Of a stretch of 64,000 nucleotides of DNA, positions 28,301 to 40,300 are shown one piece after another. Source of the stretch: Antedon mediterranea (taxonomy: Eukaryota > Echinodermata > Crinoidea > Comatulida > Antedonidae). The stretch lies in contig NC_092674.1 in NCBI RefSeq assembly GCF_964355755.1, forward strand, positions 26,894,001 to 26,958,000, read 5' to 3'. Every line of letters starts with the position of its first letter. Position 1 is the stretch's first letter. The notes under the pieces were generated by a model. That model was given only the letters and a program-made list of their open reading frames with translations. It had not been told where the DNA came from and ran no database searches. The translations under genes and the position numbers were made by a program.

Positions 28301-31300
28301 TCTTTGCCCATAATTTGTACTTTATATTAAGTACATTGAGAATACCAAGTAATTCTCACGTAGGACTTGAACCCACGACCTCTAGATCACTAGCCTGGCG
28401 TTCATACTTTCTTTCTTTCTTTCTTTATTTACCCATAAATATAAATTATAAACATTGTAATAATATACAAATAAAAATAATTATATCAAGGGAAGGGCTA
28501 AAAAATAGTTAAAACTAATCAAGTTCAGCCCCTAAACATTGAAGTATAAATAGTTATATAAATAAATTAGGGCTACTTGTCTAAAATAAAATTAATATAC
28601 ATAAACATTTTTTTTTTTTTTAAATACACTTTCTCTCAAATATATACAATATAATTAATTCTCTTATAAAATAAATAAATATCACTATACAAACAAATAG
28701 TATGTTTTCATTTCTTTTTTGAATTTGCTTTTTGTTAGAAACCTTAAATCATCCGGGATTTCATTCCAGAGCTTTGCACCAGAATACTTGATGGAATGTT
28801 GTCCTATGTTTGTTCTATATTTTGGTACATACAACTTTTCTCTAGTCCGAGACCTTGATGAATAATGAAAATTAATATACAAAAAATATTTAGGAGTTGT
28901 ATCTGGAAATTTACCATGTAAACTATCATGAACAAATAAAGTAATTAAATACTGATGCTGCTGATAAATATTTAAAATTTTAAGTTCTTTGAATAATAAT
29001 GATGTTGGTGCTAGTCTATCAGAATAAGTCAATGTGCGTATAATACGTTTTTGTGTTAAATATACTGGTTTTAAATCAGTGGTGGCGCCAGCGGGGGGGC
29101 CGGGGGGCCAGGGCCCCCCGTCGGGGAAAGCTGGCCCCCCCGTCGGGGAGTATTGGCCATATTTGTCGGGGAGAAAAATATGATCATTGCTTTTCTGGTA
29201 AAAAATAAAACAATATTAAGTGTACTACTATATATTTTAAGTAACTGCGGCATTCCATTTTTGACGTACGTACGATATACTGACAGCGAAGTAAACAGTA
29301 TGTGGTACGCATTTGTCTGGCGGTGTCTGTTTGTACGAATCTTTCACTCACTGCGGTATACGCGTCGACATATCTGGGCTGTATCATATTACATCCAGGG
29401 ACCAAAATATGTATTTTTCAGATTCCAGGCGAAAATCGAAAATTCATTTGCAACTACGCATCGACGTACGTTCATACAGGGATAAAGGTACGAGTTATGT
29501 TCTCACGGTTGAGTTTACGAATTGTTTCAATTTACCAATAACCCTTGCGTATATGTTCGCTGTCGATTAAAGGGGTTTGGGTGGGGGTTCGATTGGGAAA
29601 AGGAAGCGGTTGGCCCGAACCATAAAACAGGGTCTGGTCACGTTTCTTTTCGCGCATAAATCTCGATCTAGGGTAGGTGGGTGAATAGGGTGGCTTACTT
29701 CTAAAGGGAAAAAAAAGATGCAACAAACCCGTGACCGTCGCTAGACGCGGATTCGGCGCACTTGACTCTTTTAATTAAGAAGAGTAGGCTAGAGCTATAT
29801 AGTTGTGTAAAAATAGGCCTAAATAGTGAAAGAACTATTTATGAATTCAAGAGTTTAAAAAGAAAACGCAATTTAAAATCTTCGGAAAATACCCACAACT
29901 GAGTTATTTTCAAAACACATGCACTCCCACTACCAGCATCACGTTGTCTTAGCTCGCTCCTCGTGTGAATGCTGACGTCATCACTCTCCAAAAATACACC
30001 ATTTTCCGCCCTGGTCCGTGTGCAAGCGTTAGCGTGGACCTGTATATTTACACCCCTGTACAGAGTAGAGTGTAATATCGTGAACTTTTTTCTCGCGTAT
30101 GAAGGTTTTTTATATAATGGTATGCAGTATAAACGATAAAAAAAAACGATAAACATGATGTTCTTTTATTATTATTTCATAGGCATAACATAAACATGAA
30201 ATGTCTTGTTCTATGTACACGGCCGAAAAAACGGCATTTTATTGATTTGTGTTATAGACACGGCGATTACGGCAATCATCATTGTATACGGTACTAAATT
30301 ACATTGAGTTATTCACCCGGCTATAGGGTATATATCTGAGGTTAATAGACCACCAAAGCACAGTCGTACACTAAACACATGCACTATCGAGGCATTTTTG
30401 GATCAAAGTTTATTATTAGTTCGTCGAAAAAGATCCGTATTAATTAGAGTATTTAGGAAAGATTTATTTAAATTTACATTATTATGTGACATTGTTATTA
30501 AATGTAAATGGAAACAGTTGCTCTAGCCCATTAAACAGTGTGTAAGCATCTATTTTTTCAAAATTTTCTGAGGCTCGGGCAAACCCAACCCCGCTTTCGC
30601 GCGTACGGCCCCCCGTGGGGGAATTCGGCCCCCCCCGTCGGGGAAATCCTGGCGCCACCACTGTTTTAAATAAGTTTTATAAGTGTTACCCCAAGCTTCT
30701 AATGCAAATGAAATATGAGGCAAAATAAAACAATTATATAAAAGCACCAAAATTGATTGGGGTACAACATATTTAAGTTTGTACAATAAACCAGCCTTAG
30801 AACTAATAATTTTATTAACCTTATTAGAATGCACTTTCCATGTAAGTCTATTATCTATATCTACCCCAATGTAAGTTGTAGCTTCAACTTCATCTAATTT
30901 TGATTCCTTTATGTATATATCCCCCTTTACTTCAATTATTGTATGCTGATTACGAAATATAATATAATTTGTCTTTTTAGAATTAATTGTCAACTTATTA
31001 ACATCACACCAATCTACTATATGTTTCAACTGCTCATTTACATTTGTTAGGTCAACAATTTCATGAGGATTAAAAGAACAAAATAAACTAGTATCATCTG
31101 CAAATAATCGTGTATCAAAAAAGTCAGAAGAGTTTACAATATCATTTACATAAATAAGAAACAATGTAGGTCCTAAGACCGACCCTTGTGGTACTCCACA
31201 AGTTATTGAATTCTCATTAGACTCTATTCCATTTACACTGATACATTGCTTCCTATTATATAAATAATTTTTAAATAAAGCTAATGGCAACCCTCTTATC

Positions 31301-34300
31301 CCATATGCACTTAACTTATCCAGTAGTATTTGATGATTGACTGTATCGAATGCTTTCTTTAGATCTAAAAATATTCCAACAACTATGGGTATGTTCAGAC
31401 TCACGGAGTTACGGTGGAGTTATGTACGCGGCGTACATATTTTTGTGTCTGAACCATGCCGCGGATTAGCGTTAGGGAGCTGTTACTCCGCGCCAGTGGC
31501 GTTAATAACTCCAGCGGGAGAGGGTAGATTTCATAAGGCTAATCCATTGATGCATCAGTGATTTCAACCTCCGGTCAACGTCAGCCAATGAAAAGACACG
31601 ACCGCAATTAGCAGCAGTCTATTCGCGAGGTTTTTTTTAATAGCAAAACAATATTATAGCCTATTCCTCGAGCTAGTAGATCAACAGCAACATTCGAATT
31701 AAAATGAAACGTGTTACATGGAAAAGTACAGAAGTGGCTGATTTGATTTCATTATGGGGCAGCCCTGAATTTATAGACAAGATAGAACTTAGAAATTGGA
31801 AAGCTAGCGCCGGCAACAAGATGGCTGTTTTTAAAGAAATTGCATCTAAACTGCAAAATTCTTCCTGACGAAGTTGGCGTCGGCGACATGATTTCACAAA
31901 ATTAATTAAAATCATACAAATAATGGCAAAGTCATTGTCCGTGTAATAATTATGTTCGAAATTACTATCTTTCTGTAAGGATTTGCCAAAAAATCGGCAA
32001 AAAAACCATTACATTTGAAGGTACCCCCATTGTATTATATTGCTAGGCCTAGTAGTGTTGTAAACTTTCGCGCGTGTCACTCTCAGCTCTGTTGTTGTTA
32101 TTGTGTGTATGTATCCCATCGGCCGTTTCGGTATGACGGAACTTCCGCTTTAAACGCAAGACGTTTGGAATGCTAATCGTTGTGTCTGAACACCTTGACT
32201 TTTAACGCCACGGATTACCGTACGCCTTGCGTAGATAACTCCACCGTAACTCCGTGAGTCTGAACATACCCTATGTTTCCCTTATCTAATTTCTCAGACA
32301 AATTTTGTACTAACTCAATAATAGCAAGTTTTGTGCTGTACCCTTCTCTAAATCCATACTGTTGATTATATAATAAATCAAATTTACTTAAATAACATAA
32401 AAGTTGCTTATTTATAATTTTCTCAAATACTTTACTAAATTGTGGCAATACAGATATTGGTCTGTAATTCCCTGGATCTGATGGCAGACCCTTTTTAAAT
32501 AATGGAAATACCTTTGCTTTTTTTAAGTCATCAGGGAAGATCCCTGTAGATAGTGACAAATTAATTATATACGTAAAAGGTCTAGATATATAATCTGCTG
32601 CATATATAATTAATTTAGGATTAATTTGGTCCAAGCCTACAGCTTTATTCTTATCTAAACCCTTTAAGATATCATTTACTTCTTCATCAACAACATAATT
32701 GAAAAATAATGAATTCTGGGGTACAGTTGATAAATATATATTATGATTTACATTTGTGTTATCAATACATTCTTCTGCAAGATTTTTTCCAATTGAAACA
32801 AAATAATCGTTAAAACCATTAATTATTGCTGTTTGATTAGTTTCTATATTAACATTGCCATCACATGATTTAATTTCTAATTTATTAGGTAATTTCATTT
32901 TCTTCTTACCTCTTCCTAAAATATCATTAATAATTTCCCATATTTTATTTGTATTACCACACTTTTCTTCAAATTGATCTGAGTAATATTTCTGTTTTGC
33001 TGTTCTTAAGGTGTTTGTAAGACAATTTCGATATCGTTTATACTTTGCTAACATATCTACATTGTAATTACTTTTTATTACCTTTGAAAATAACCTATGT
33101 TTATGCTTAATTGATTTTTTTATACTAGAATTAATCCATGGTTTCTTTAGTTTCTTTCTTGGGTTAACAGTTTTTAAAACTAATGGTGCATGTTTATTAC
33201 AAACTTCTAGAAATAACTTTTTAAACTCTGTGTAAGCAGAATTTACCTCTTGACTACCAAATACTTCAGACCAATTTACATTCATAAGATCATGTTGGAA
33301 GTGTTGGATATTAAACTTGGAAAATTTTCTAAATTTGATTTGATCAGTCTGTTGGAAGTAGTCATTAAAGTTCTCTAACATACAAAAAGTAGCCAAATGG
33401 TCTGATATATCTAATTCTATGGTTCCTGAAGTTAAAAATCTAGAATGGATATTTGTATATACATGATCAATTGTTGTTCTTGAACTACTGGTTATTCGTG
33501 TATATACATTAATAAGTTGTATAAAGTTTAAGCAAGACAAGCTATTTTTTAGACTTAAAGCATCTGCAGCATTTAAATTACTTGCATTAATATTAAAATC
33601 CCCAATTAATATGCATTCAGTACCTTGTTGTTTAATATTTGCAAGTGACAATTCTAGGCTTTCAATAAATTCCTCAACGTTTGTATTTGGTTGCCTATAT
33701 AAAACTCCAACTATGAGGGATTTATTTTGACCAACATCTATTTCTAGCCATAAAGACTCAGAATGATGTACATTATAATCAATAGCCGTATAATTAATTG
33801 AATCATGTATGTACGCTCCTACTCCACCTCCTCTTTGATTAATACGACATTTAGTTTCCAACAAGTAATTATTCATTTTAAACAAATCCTTGTTTGTAAC
33901 TTGCCACACTTCCGACAAGGCTATAATTTTAAATTTACTTTGAACCAATTCCTCATAAAATAATTTAAATTCTTCAAAGTTCTTGTTAAGCGATCTAATA
34001 TTAATGTGAGATACTGAAAACACTGATTGAGATTTATTATCAAAAAAATTACAAAATTCAGATGACGAATATGTCTTACAGCTATTATGTAATTGATAAT
34101 CTAGATTTTGGTTAGCCATTAAAACCATATAAATAAATATTTAAGTACAGAAAAACTATTAGCATTATTATACAATTTTACCAATATCATCTTCACTATT
34201 AATAACAATCAACATTGAACCCTGTTGTTTGCGTACATAGATGCGCCCATTGTATGTCCACAAATACTTATAGTTCTTTGTCTTCCTTATATCGTTTATT

Positions 34301-37300
34301 TTTCCCATAAGACTACGTTTCTTTTGAGTTAAGTTTTCATTAACATATATGTGGTTTTTACCTGTGTATCCAAGCATATCAGTAGTTGTATTCCTAATCA
34401 TTTTCCTGTCATTATATACTTGATCACGCTTCTTTCTGCTGCAAAATTTGACAATTATTGGTCTGTCTGTTCTATCTCGATTACCAATCCTATGTGACGC
34501 CTTGATGTCCTCTTTTTTTATACTACTGTCGATTTCCTTTAGAACTTTCAGTGCAATATCTTCAGTATTTTCATTTGCAATTTGTGATATACCTCTTATT
34601 TCAATATTCTCTCGTCTGCTATACTGATTCTGTTCATCCTGCTCTTTCTCTAATTTCTCCACTCTTCTCGTAAGATCTTCGTTATCTTCTTTCAGTTGTT
34701 TATTTTCTTGCTCAATGCTTTTCATCTTAACACAGTTTTCTTCAATTAGTTTGTTAAAGAATTCCATGGACGATTTGATTTCCCTCATATTTTCTAAGAG
34801 ACTGGGTATAAACTTGACTTGGTCTTTTATATCAGATAGTTGTTTCAAAACTGCATCTGTTGGAACATCATCTGCCGAGTCTTCATCTCCAACTATTAAC
34901 ACCTCATCCTCTTTCCCTTTTCCTTTAACGGTCTTAGGTCTAGGCATCCTTGTTTGTTGTATAGCCTATTCCCACGTGTACTCTTGCTCACCTCACTCAG
35001 CTAGTCACTAGAGTGAACACTGCCTGGCTAGTAGCTTCCGGTTTGTGGCCTAGGCCTAGCTTTTGGATAACGTGTTAACATCAGATTCAAACCAAACCAG
35101 GTGCTAATTTTACAGAATCCCAACATAAATAAGATATAAATGACACTTAACCACAAATTCTGTTTATAAAATAATTAAAACCGGATAATTTTGGAGCCCT
35201 TGAGAGAGCAAAATCCTAAATATCCACATGGTCCAAAACGCCCTCAATACTAGAGCGCTCTAGATCACAGAGCTTGCCCGGGTTAGATTCAAGACCAATA
35301 ATAAGTAGTTATAGAAACAAATTATATAAAATGATAAACTTTTGCTGAATATAGAAAAGCCAGGGTGTTTTGTGATCTTAAAGTAGTACACATGTACTAT
35401 ATCTGTTTTGTGCTATTATTAAAATTGTGTATGTGCTTAAACTGATGATTCATCGTGAAATTGGGCTTTTTTTGTTGTTAATCAACAATTTTTTTGGTTA
35501 GATAATTTCTACTACTCATGCATCTCTCGCACTCATTTAAATTCCTGTCCATATGTCTGCGACATTATCATTTTTGGCCGCAATTCAAATGTGAACTTTC
35601 GTTCTGGATAATAATAATAAGAAAAAGAAAAAATATGTTGATTGTCTCGTGATTAATCAATGATGTAAATCCCCATTTAAGCTTTTGTCTTAATTTTTAA
35701 TATGAATTAGTCCCTGGCCGATAAACTATGTCTTAATCAACAATAATTAGAGCGAATCATAACTTGCCATCATCGACCGATTAATAATCATTAATGATGC
35801 GACCATGTTGTGTCAATTTATCTAGTTCCCACGATTCCTTACTCGTCTTCCTTTCATGACTGATATATGTCACCGTGGTGCTAAGCGATCTCCCAGCTAA
35901 TTAGCGGCGTTTAAGTGTGGACGGGAGTATTTGATCAACGTGTAACAATTGTTTAATGGAGCTGTGCTTAATGTCAACTTTTCGGTTGTCTAGGCCATAA
36001 AACATATCATTAGGTAATGTAATTAGGAAGCTGGATGAGGAGTCTAGGCCTTGACTTGCGGCACTAGAGTATTCACCCATCATCATATGCCTTGTTTCTG
36101 CTGCATAATGCACAATTTATTTGAAATTAGATTGAAAATAAAAAAAAATTCTGTACAGTATCGACCTGATTTCTGCTATTTAAAGTTTTCCTCCCAAAAA
36201 ACTGTTTAGGTGTAAAGTTTCTATGGTTTCCTATTAATAGTAGTATTATAAGAAAACTGTTTAATGCTTTGTAAAATGTTGAATAGTTATAAATTGAAAG
36301 ATCATTAGAATATGAATAATGGTCTGCATTAGGTGGCATTTTATTTCAATTATAAAATATCAACTTGGGCAACAATAGAAAGTTTAACCGGAGCTACCCT
36401 TTAAATCAGTGCCAAATAAAGTCTCTAAAATTACCAAAAATGCATTGTGCTCAGCTAGTTAAATGGTCCTAATTTCATAGTATCCTGTGTTTTGGACACA
36501 GAAATACCATACAAAAAAATACGGAAGTTACCATTGTAAACCAAGCAATTAAAAAGGCCCACACCTACTTAAACGCAACAATTGGTTATAAACTTTTAAT
36601 CTTTATATTAAATTCATATCACATGGTCATATTCCTCCACTTCCTCTCCCCAATGACTTCTATAGTATGATACATACCATGTTAAAGTCCATAAGGACTG
36701 TATGTTATAATATCACAAGTTGTTACCATGACCCTATAGTATATAAGTGTCAGCATTAATATTTAGTAAAAATAATGAATGGACTTGATACTAATTGAAA
36801 CTGTGTGTGTACATTGCCTGCTACTTGTCCATTAAATTTACAATGTGTTTTTTTGGTGAAATTTATGTCCATTCATAGTTTTTGTGAAAGATTTTGACAG
36901 TGATAGACCAAATTGATTTTGAGGTGTGGAGCGTGAAATAAGAACTAAAAGGGAGTTCCGGGCGTGGCAGTTGACCTCGTTTTTCATGCGTGGCAGGTGA
37001 CCTTATTTTTCAGGCGTGACAGGCTAATTAGGTGTAAGATGACATGACAGTATTTTACTTTATTCATTCATTGCAACGTTTACAATGTGGGGACGGAAAA
37101 AAGTACATCACTATTGGAAAAATTTGACATCACCTTAGAAGATCAAAATTCCAAAACATCATAATAATGTCACTACAAAACACCTACCAAACTGAGAAAA
37201 AATCTTGGCATTGAAATATTCTTAGAAAATCATATAAGAATATTTAATATTATTCATTTTCCTTTTAATATTTTAATTTTATTTAACCAGTGGAATTTTT

Positions 37301-40300
37301 ATTGGCCATTAGCAGTGGGCCATATTTTATATTAAACCCTGTCATGTCCAGACAGCATGCTTATTATATGATTAAAAACACTTGCACATGTGCATGGGTA
37401 AGACTGTTCGCTGACCCAAAGTTTATTATAAGAACTCTTAAATCTGGCCGTGGTTAAGTATATCCTGATTAAATCAGATTATATTGCTCATACTAAATGA
37501 GAATTTTCACATTCGATGTCAATTCACGAAGTCCTACCCACCATTACACAGAAAAACGTGTTCACATTTCTATACACAAACCTGCATTAATTAAACTTCA
37601 CACAAATAGAAACCTCTGTCCCCGCAGAGATCTGGTTTTCTTTAACTAGGAAAAAGGGAGGGGGGGGGGGGGCGGGCGGTTGGAGGGGAAAGAACATCAC
37701 ACTCCCTCTTCAACCTTTTCTTAGTCTAAAAAAAATGTTTTGTACTTTATAAAATATATGCCTCCCAATCTAAGTATCTCTTTTCCTCCCCTTATTGTTA
37801 TAGTTTACTAGGATACACACCCCTACTTATAAACGTTTACATTTCAGTCTTTTGCATAACTGTTATATCTGTACTGTAATATCTTTTTTTGCATAAAATG
37901 TGTATTGTAGGTCTCTGTTAGTAATTTTGCGAATTCTACAGGGAAATTCTTGCATTATATGATTAATTATTGTTGAATTTGTCCCGTGAGAGACACTGTA
38001 TTAACAGACAAGAAAAACAGAATTAAAATGTGTAGGTTCTGACATGTTATATACATTAGGAATAGTGATATGAACACGTTCAACTGGCTATATGTCATTT
38101 TACTTGTATTACTATGTATTTTGATATTCCAGCTTGATACAGTGATTTCTTATACATATTTGGTTGTTTCGTGCCTAGCTTACTTGGATAAACATTTTGC
38201 CTTCTCTTAGAAGTAAGAGAACAACACAAAAAGGAGAATATTTTGGTTAAACACCCCACCTAGAAATTGGACAGTTCACAAACAACACCCTCTGGTGTGG
38301 ACATCCAACGTCTCACAGTCATTTCTTCTTGTACTGCTGCTAAGCTGAATAATCGTTTTATAAATAATTTTATTTTTTTGTTGTTAAAAAAACATAAAGT
38401 ATATTTAGTTATTCTGTAATCAGCTTCATACAGTAGATAAAATGCATTTTATACTCATATAATGTTTAGACCATATAGTTATACATAGTGAAAATCATTT
38501 TAAACCTGAAATTAATAAACATACCATTAATTTAATAAAAAGGGTTTTGATTATTCTGTTAAAATCCCCTATTTAGATGCCCAAGCAATACAGACATATC
38601 TGGTTGTTTTCAAAATTTGTGTAAAGGCTGCAAACATGAAATTTATGCATTTCAATATGACAGAAATTTTGATATGAATATTTTATGCTCGCTTCAACAT
38701 GCATCAAACCTGTGTCGTTGGTTAGGTGGAATGTATCTCTCTAGAGAAACATTCAGTTAGGTTTTACATACCCCCTGAAGCGGGCGTCTCTATCTCTTGT
38801 GGCATGTTTGTCTGAAAAAAAAAAGTATAGTACAAACATTTTTAACTTTGCAGGAATGTCGAAAAGATTTATTGATAATGGAAATGAAAATATTTGCTGA
38901 ATGTGTTATTCATGTTGGCTAATAAAACATATTGTTTGGAAATTTTGGATCATATCAGTTTCTTGACAATAATGTATTTACTGTAATTCAGTACAACGAC
39001 AAAAAAATGGAAAAAAATAAAATGATTGCAATATGTAGCAGATTCTCAGTACTGTAATTTGTACAGTATCATAGGTACATTCAGGAATATGGTGTCACTT
39101 ATATATCACATGTGTACCTGTGTCATAGGTCACAAGTCTTAATAAAATACAGGTGCCAAAATGTTATACATGTGACTGTGTAATTATGGAATTTGCTATG
39201 AAACTGGGGAAATACCATACATACATTACAAAAAATCGATTGCAATATCACATTTGTTGTTAGTCTATGTTACTGAATACCAGTATATATTATTTTGTTA
39301 TTTTATCTTTTTGGATATGTGTCCATATAGAAATAGAAGTTTTTCCACTGTAATTTTTTAGTTGTTAACAATGATAACATGAACTAAAAATTAAGGGAAC
39401 AAATAAAATATATATATTTATCAAAACATATTATACCTACAGTAACATAATATATTAAAATCATAATTATTGACCAAAAATTAATTTTAAAAACTGGATG
39501 TCACAATGGCAGATATGGTGTTATGGAGGAATCTAGTCATATAAGTTTGGATATGTCCCAAACTACAGGTAGTTCTAGATATTTTAAAGGAAATGTTATG
39601 TACAGCTAGGTACATAGTATTACCTAAATCAACATAACACCACTTGATATCAGATGAATTCACAACCTAGTTATGACGCGAGGTAGTTATATCGATTATT
39701 TAGATATTCTTACTTTATTTTAGTTTAGTTTAGTATATTGCAGAGAAATGTAATCTAGCCCACAGTTGATCAATAATTTGGATAGCCTTACACAATTTGA
39801 ATAGCTAGTATGGGAGTTAAAGATCAGAATAACATACATTAGTAACATATAGTGTATCCAACACTATATGGTCTGTTTACCAACTTAATACGATAGCAAC
39901 ACTTTTAAGTAGATTTGAATCAAATTTCAACTCGGAACGATGGAATAGAGTATAATAATTCATTTATAATAATAAAAAAAAAAGTATCTGAAATTAATAC
40001 ACCTACATTCTAATAAAAATTTTTCCTGTATATCATCTGTTCTTCATATTCAAGGCCCAAATAAATAAAAAATAAGTTTCAAGGCCCCTTATCAATTTTG
40101 GAGCTTTAGGACTTGGTTATAGTTTCATTTTTGACATTTTGTTGGTCTTTTTCAGAAACAAATGTCATCAAAATTGCTGGATCTTGGATATCAAGCATAA
40201 TGGACAATTGTTTCAAAATATTAAAAGTCCCTAAAAAGTAAATTCCAGACTTAAAGTAAAAAAAAAAATTTTTATTTGGTCTAAAATGCATTCTGAATAC

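Larger units (their letters stand above)
28685..34128 (-). pseudogene. LINE ORF2: endonuclease-reverse transcriptase, disrupted by two insertions
   Basis: Segment 34128-32272 carries the APE endonuclease (SHINIRSLNKNFEEF, ALSEVW, GGGVGAYI, IGDFNI, DHVYTN, terminal SDHLATFC) and the RT fingers (FPLFKKG, NYRPISVLPQFSKVFEK, QYGFREGYST). Segment 31386-30664 has RT motif A FLDLKKAFDTVNHQ, GVPQGSVLGPTLF and the catalytic FADDTSLF. Segment 29076-28685 is the C-terminus (KYSGAKLWNEIPDDL). Taking out each insertion with one target-duplication copy leaves 2,961 bp, which is 986 codons plus stop. The reading frame continues across both junctions with no other stop, so the copy was coding-competent when struck. 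It is now inactive. Confidence 0.88.
28407..35060 (-). mobile_element. Full-length APE-type LINE (CR1/L2/Jockey-like), split by two DNA transposons
   Basis: Minus-strand order: 5' UTR (about 35060-34948), ORF1 34947-34168, a 39-bp spacer, ORF2 34128-28685, 3' UTR, and a (GAAA)n tail (CTTT on the + strand, 28407-28426). ORF2 has an apurinic endonuclease and a reverse transcriptase, with no RNase H seen. Two later insertions, at 29077-30663 and 31387-32271, break ORF2. Microsatellite-type tails are usual in the CR1/L2 group. The 5' boundary is approximate and no target duplication of the LINE itself was resolved. Confidence 0.88.

Noticed and set aside
28340-28405. Functional tRNA-Thr gene
   Set aside because: The 5' half is absent, the anticodon stem is mismatched and it abuts a LINE tail; better explained as a truncated SINE.
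29184-30156. Several frames on both strands within the hAT-like element as a transposase
   Set aside because: None shows the hAT catalytic or dimerisation motifs; overlapping frames on both strands indicate chance.
30550-31404. Short frame containing RT motif A as an independent gene with its own N- and C-termini
   Set aside because: Its first residues and its last residues (QWWRQDFPDGGG onward) are read-through into the two inserted transposons; the body is the middle of LINE ORF2.
32215-34128. Last 19 residues of the first LINE ORF2 segment as genuine protein
   Set aside because: After codon 618 the frame reads into the Harbinger-like terminal repeat; the LINE frame resumes on the other side of the insertion.
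35225-35300. A second tRNA-like sequence (GGGTTAGATTCAAG) next to the LINE 5' end, or a LINE target duplication sharing TCTAGATCAC with 28381
   Set aside because: Box B is poor and the shared 10 bases are not positioned as a target duplication at both LINE ends.
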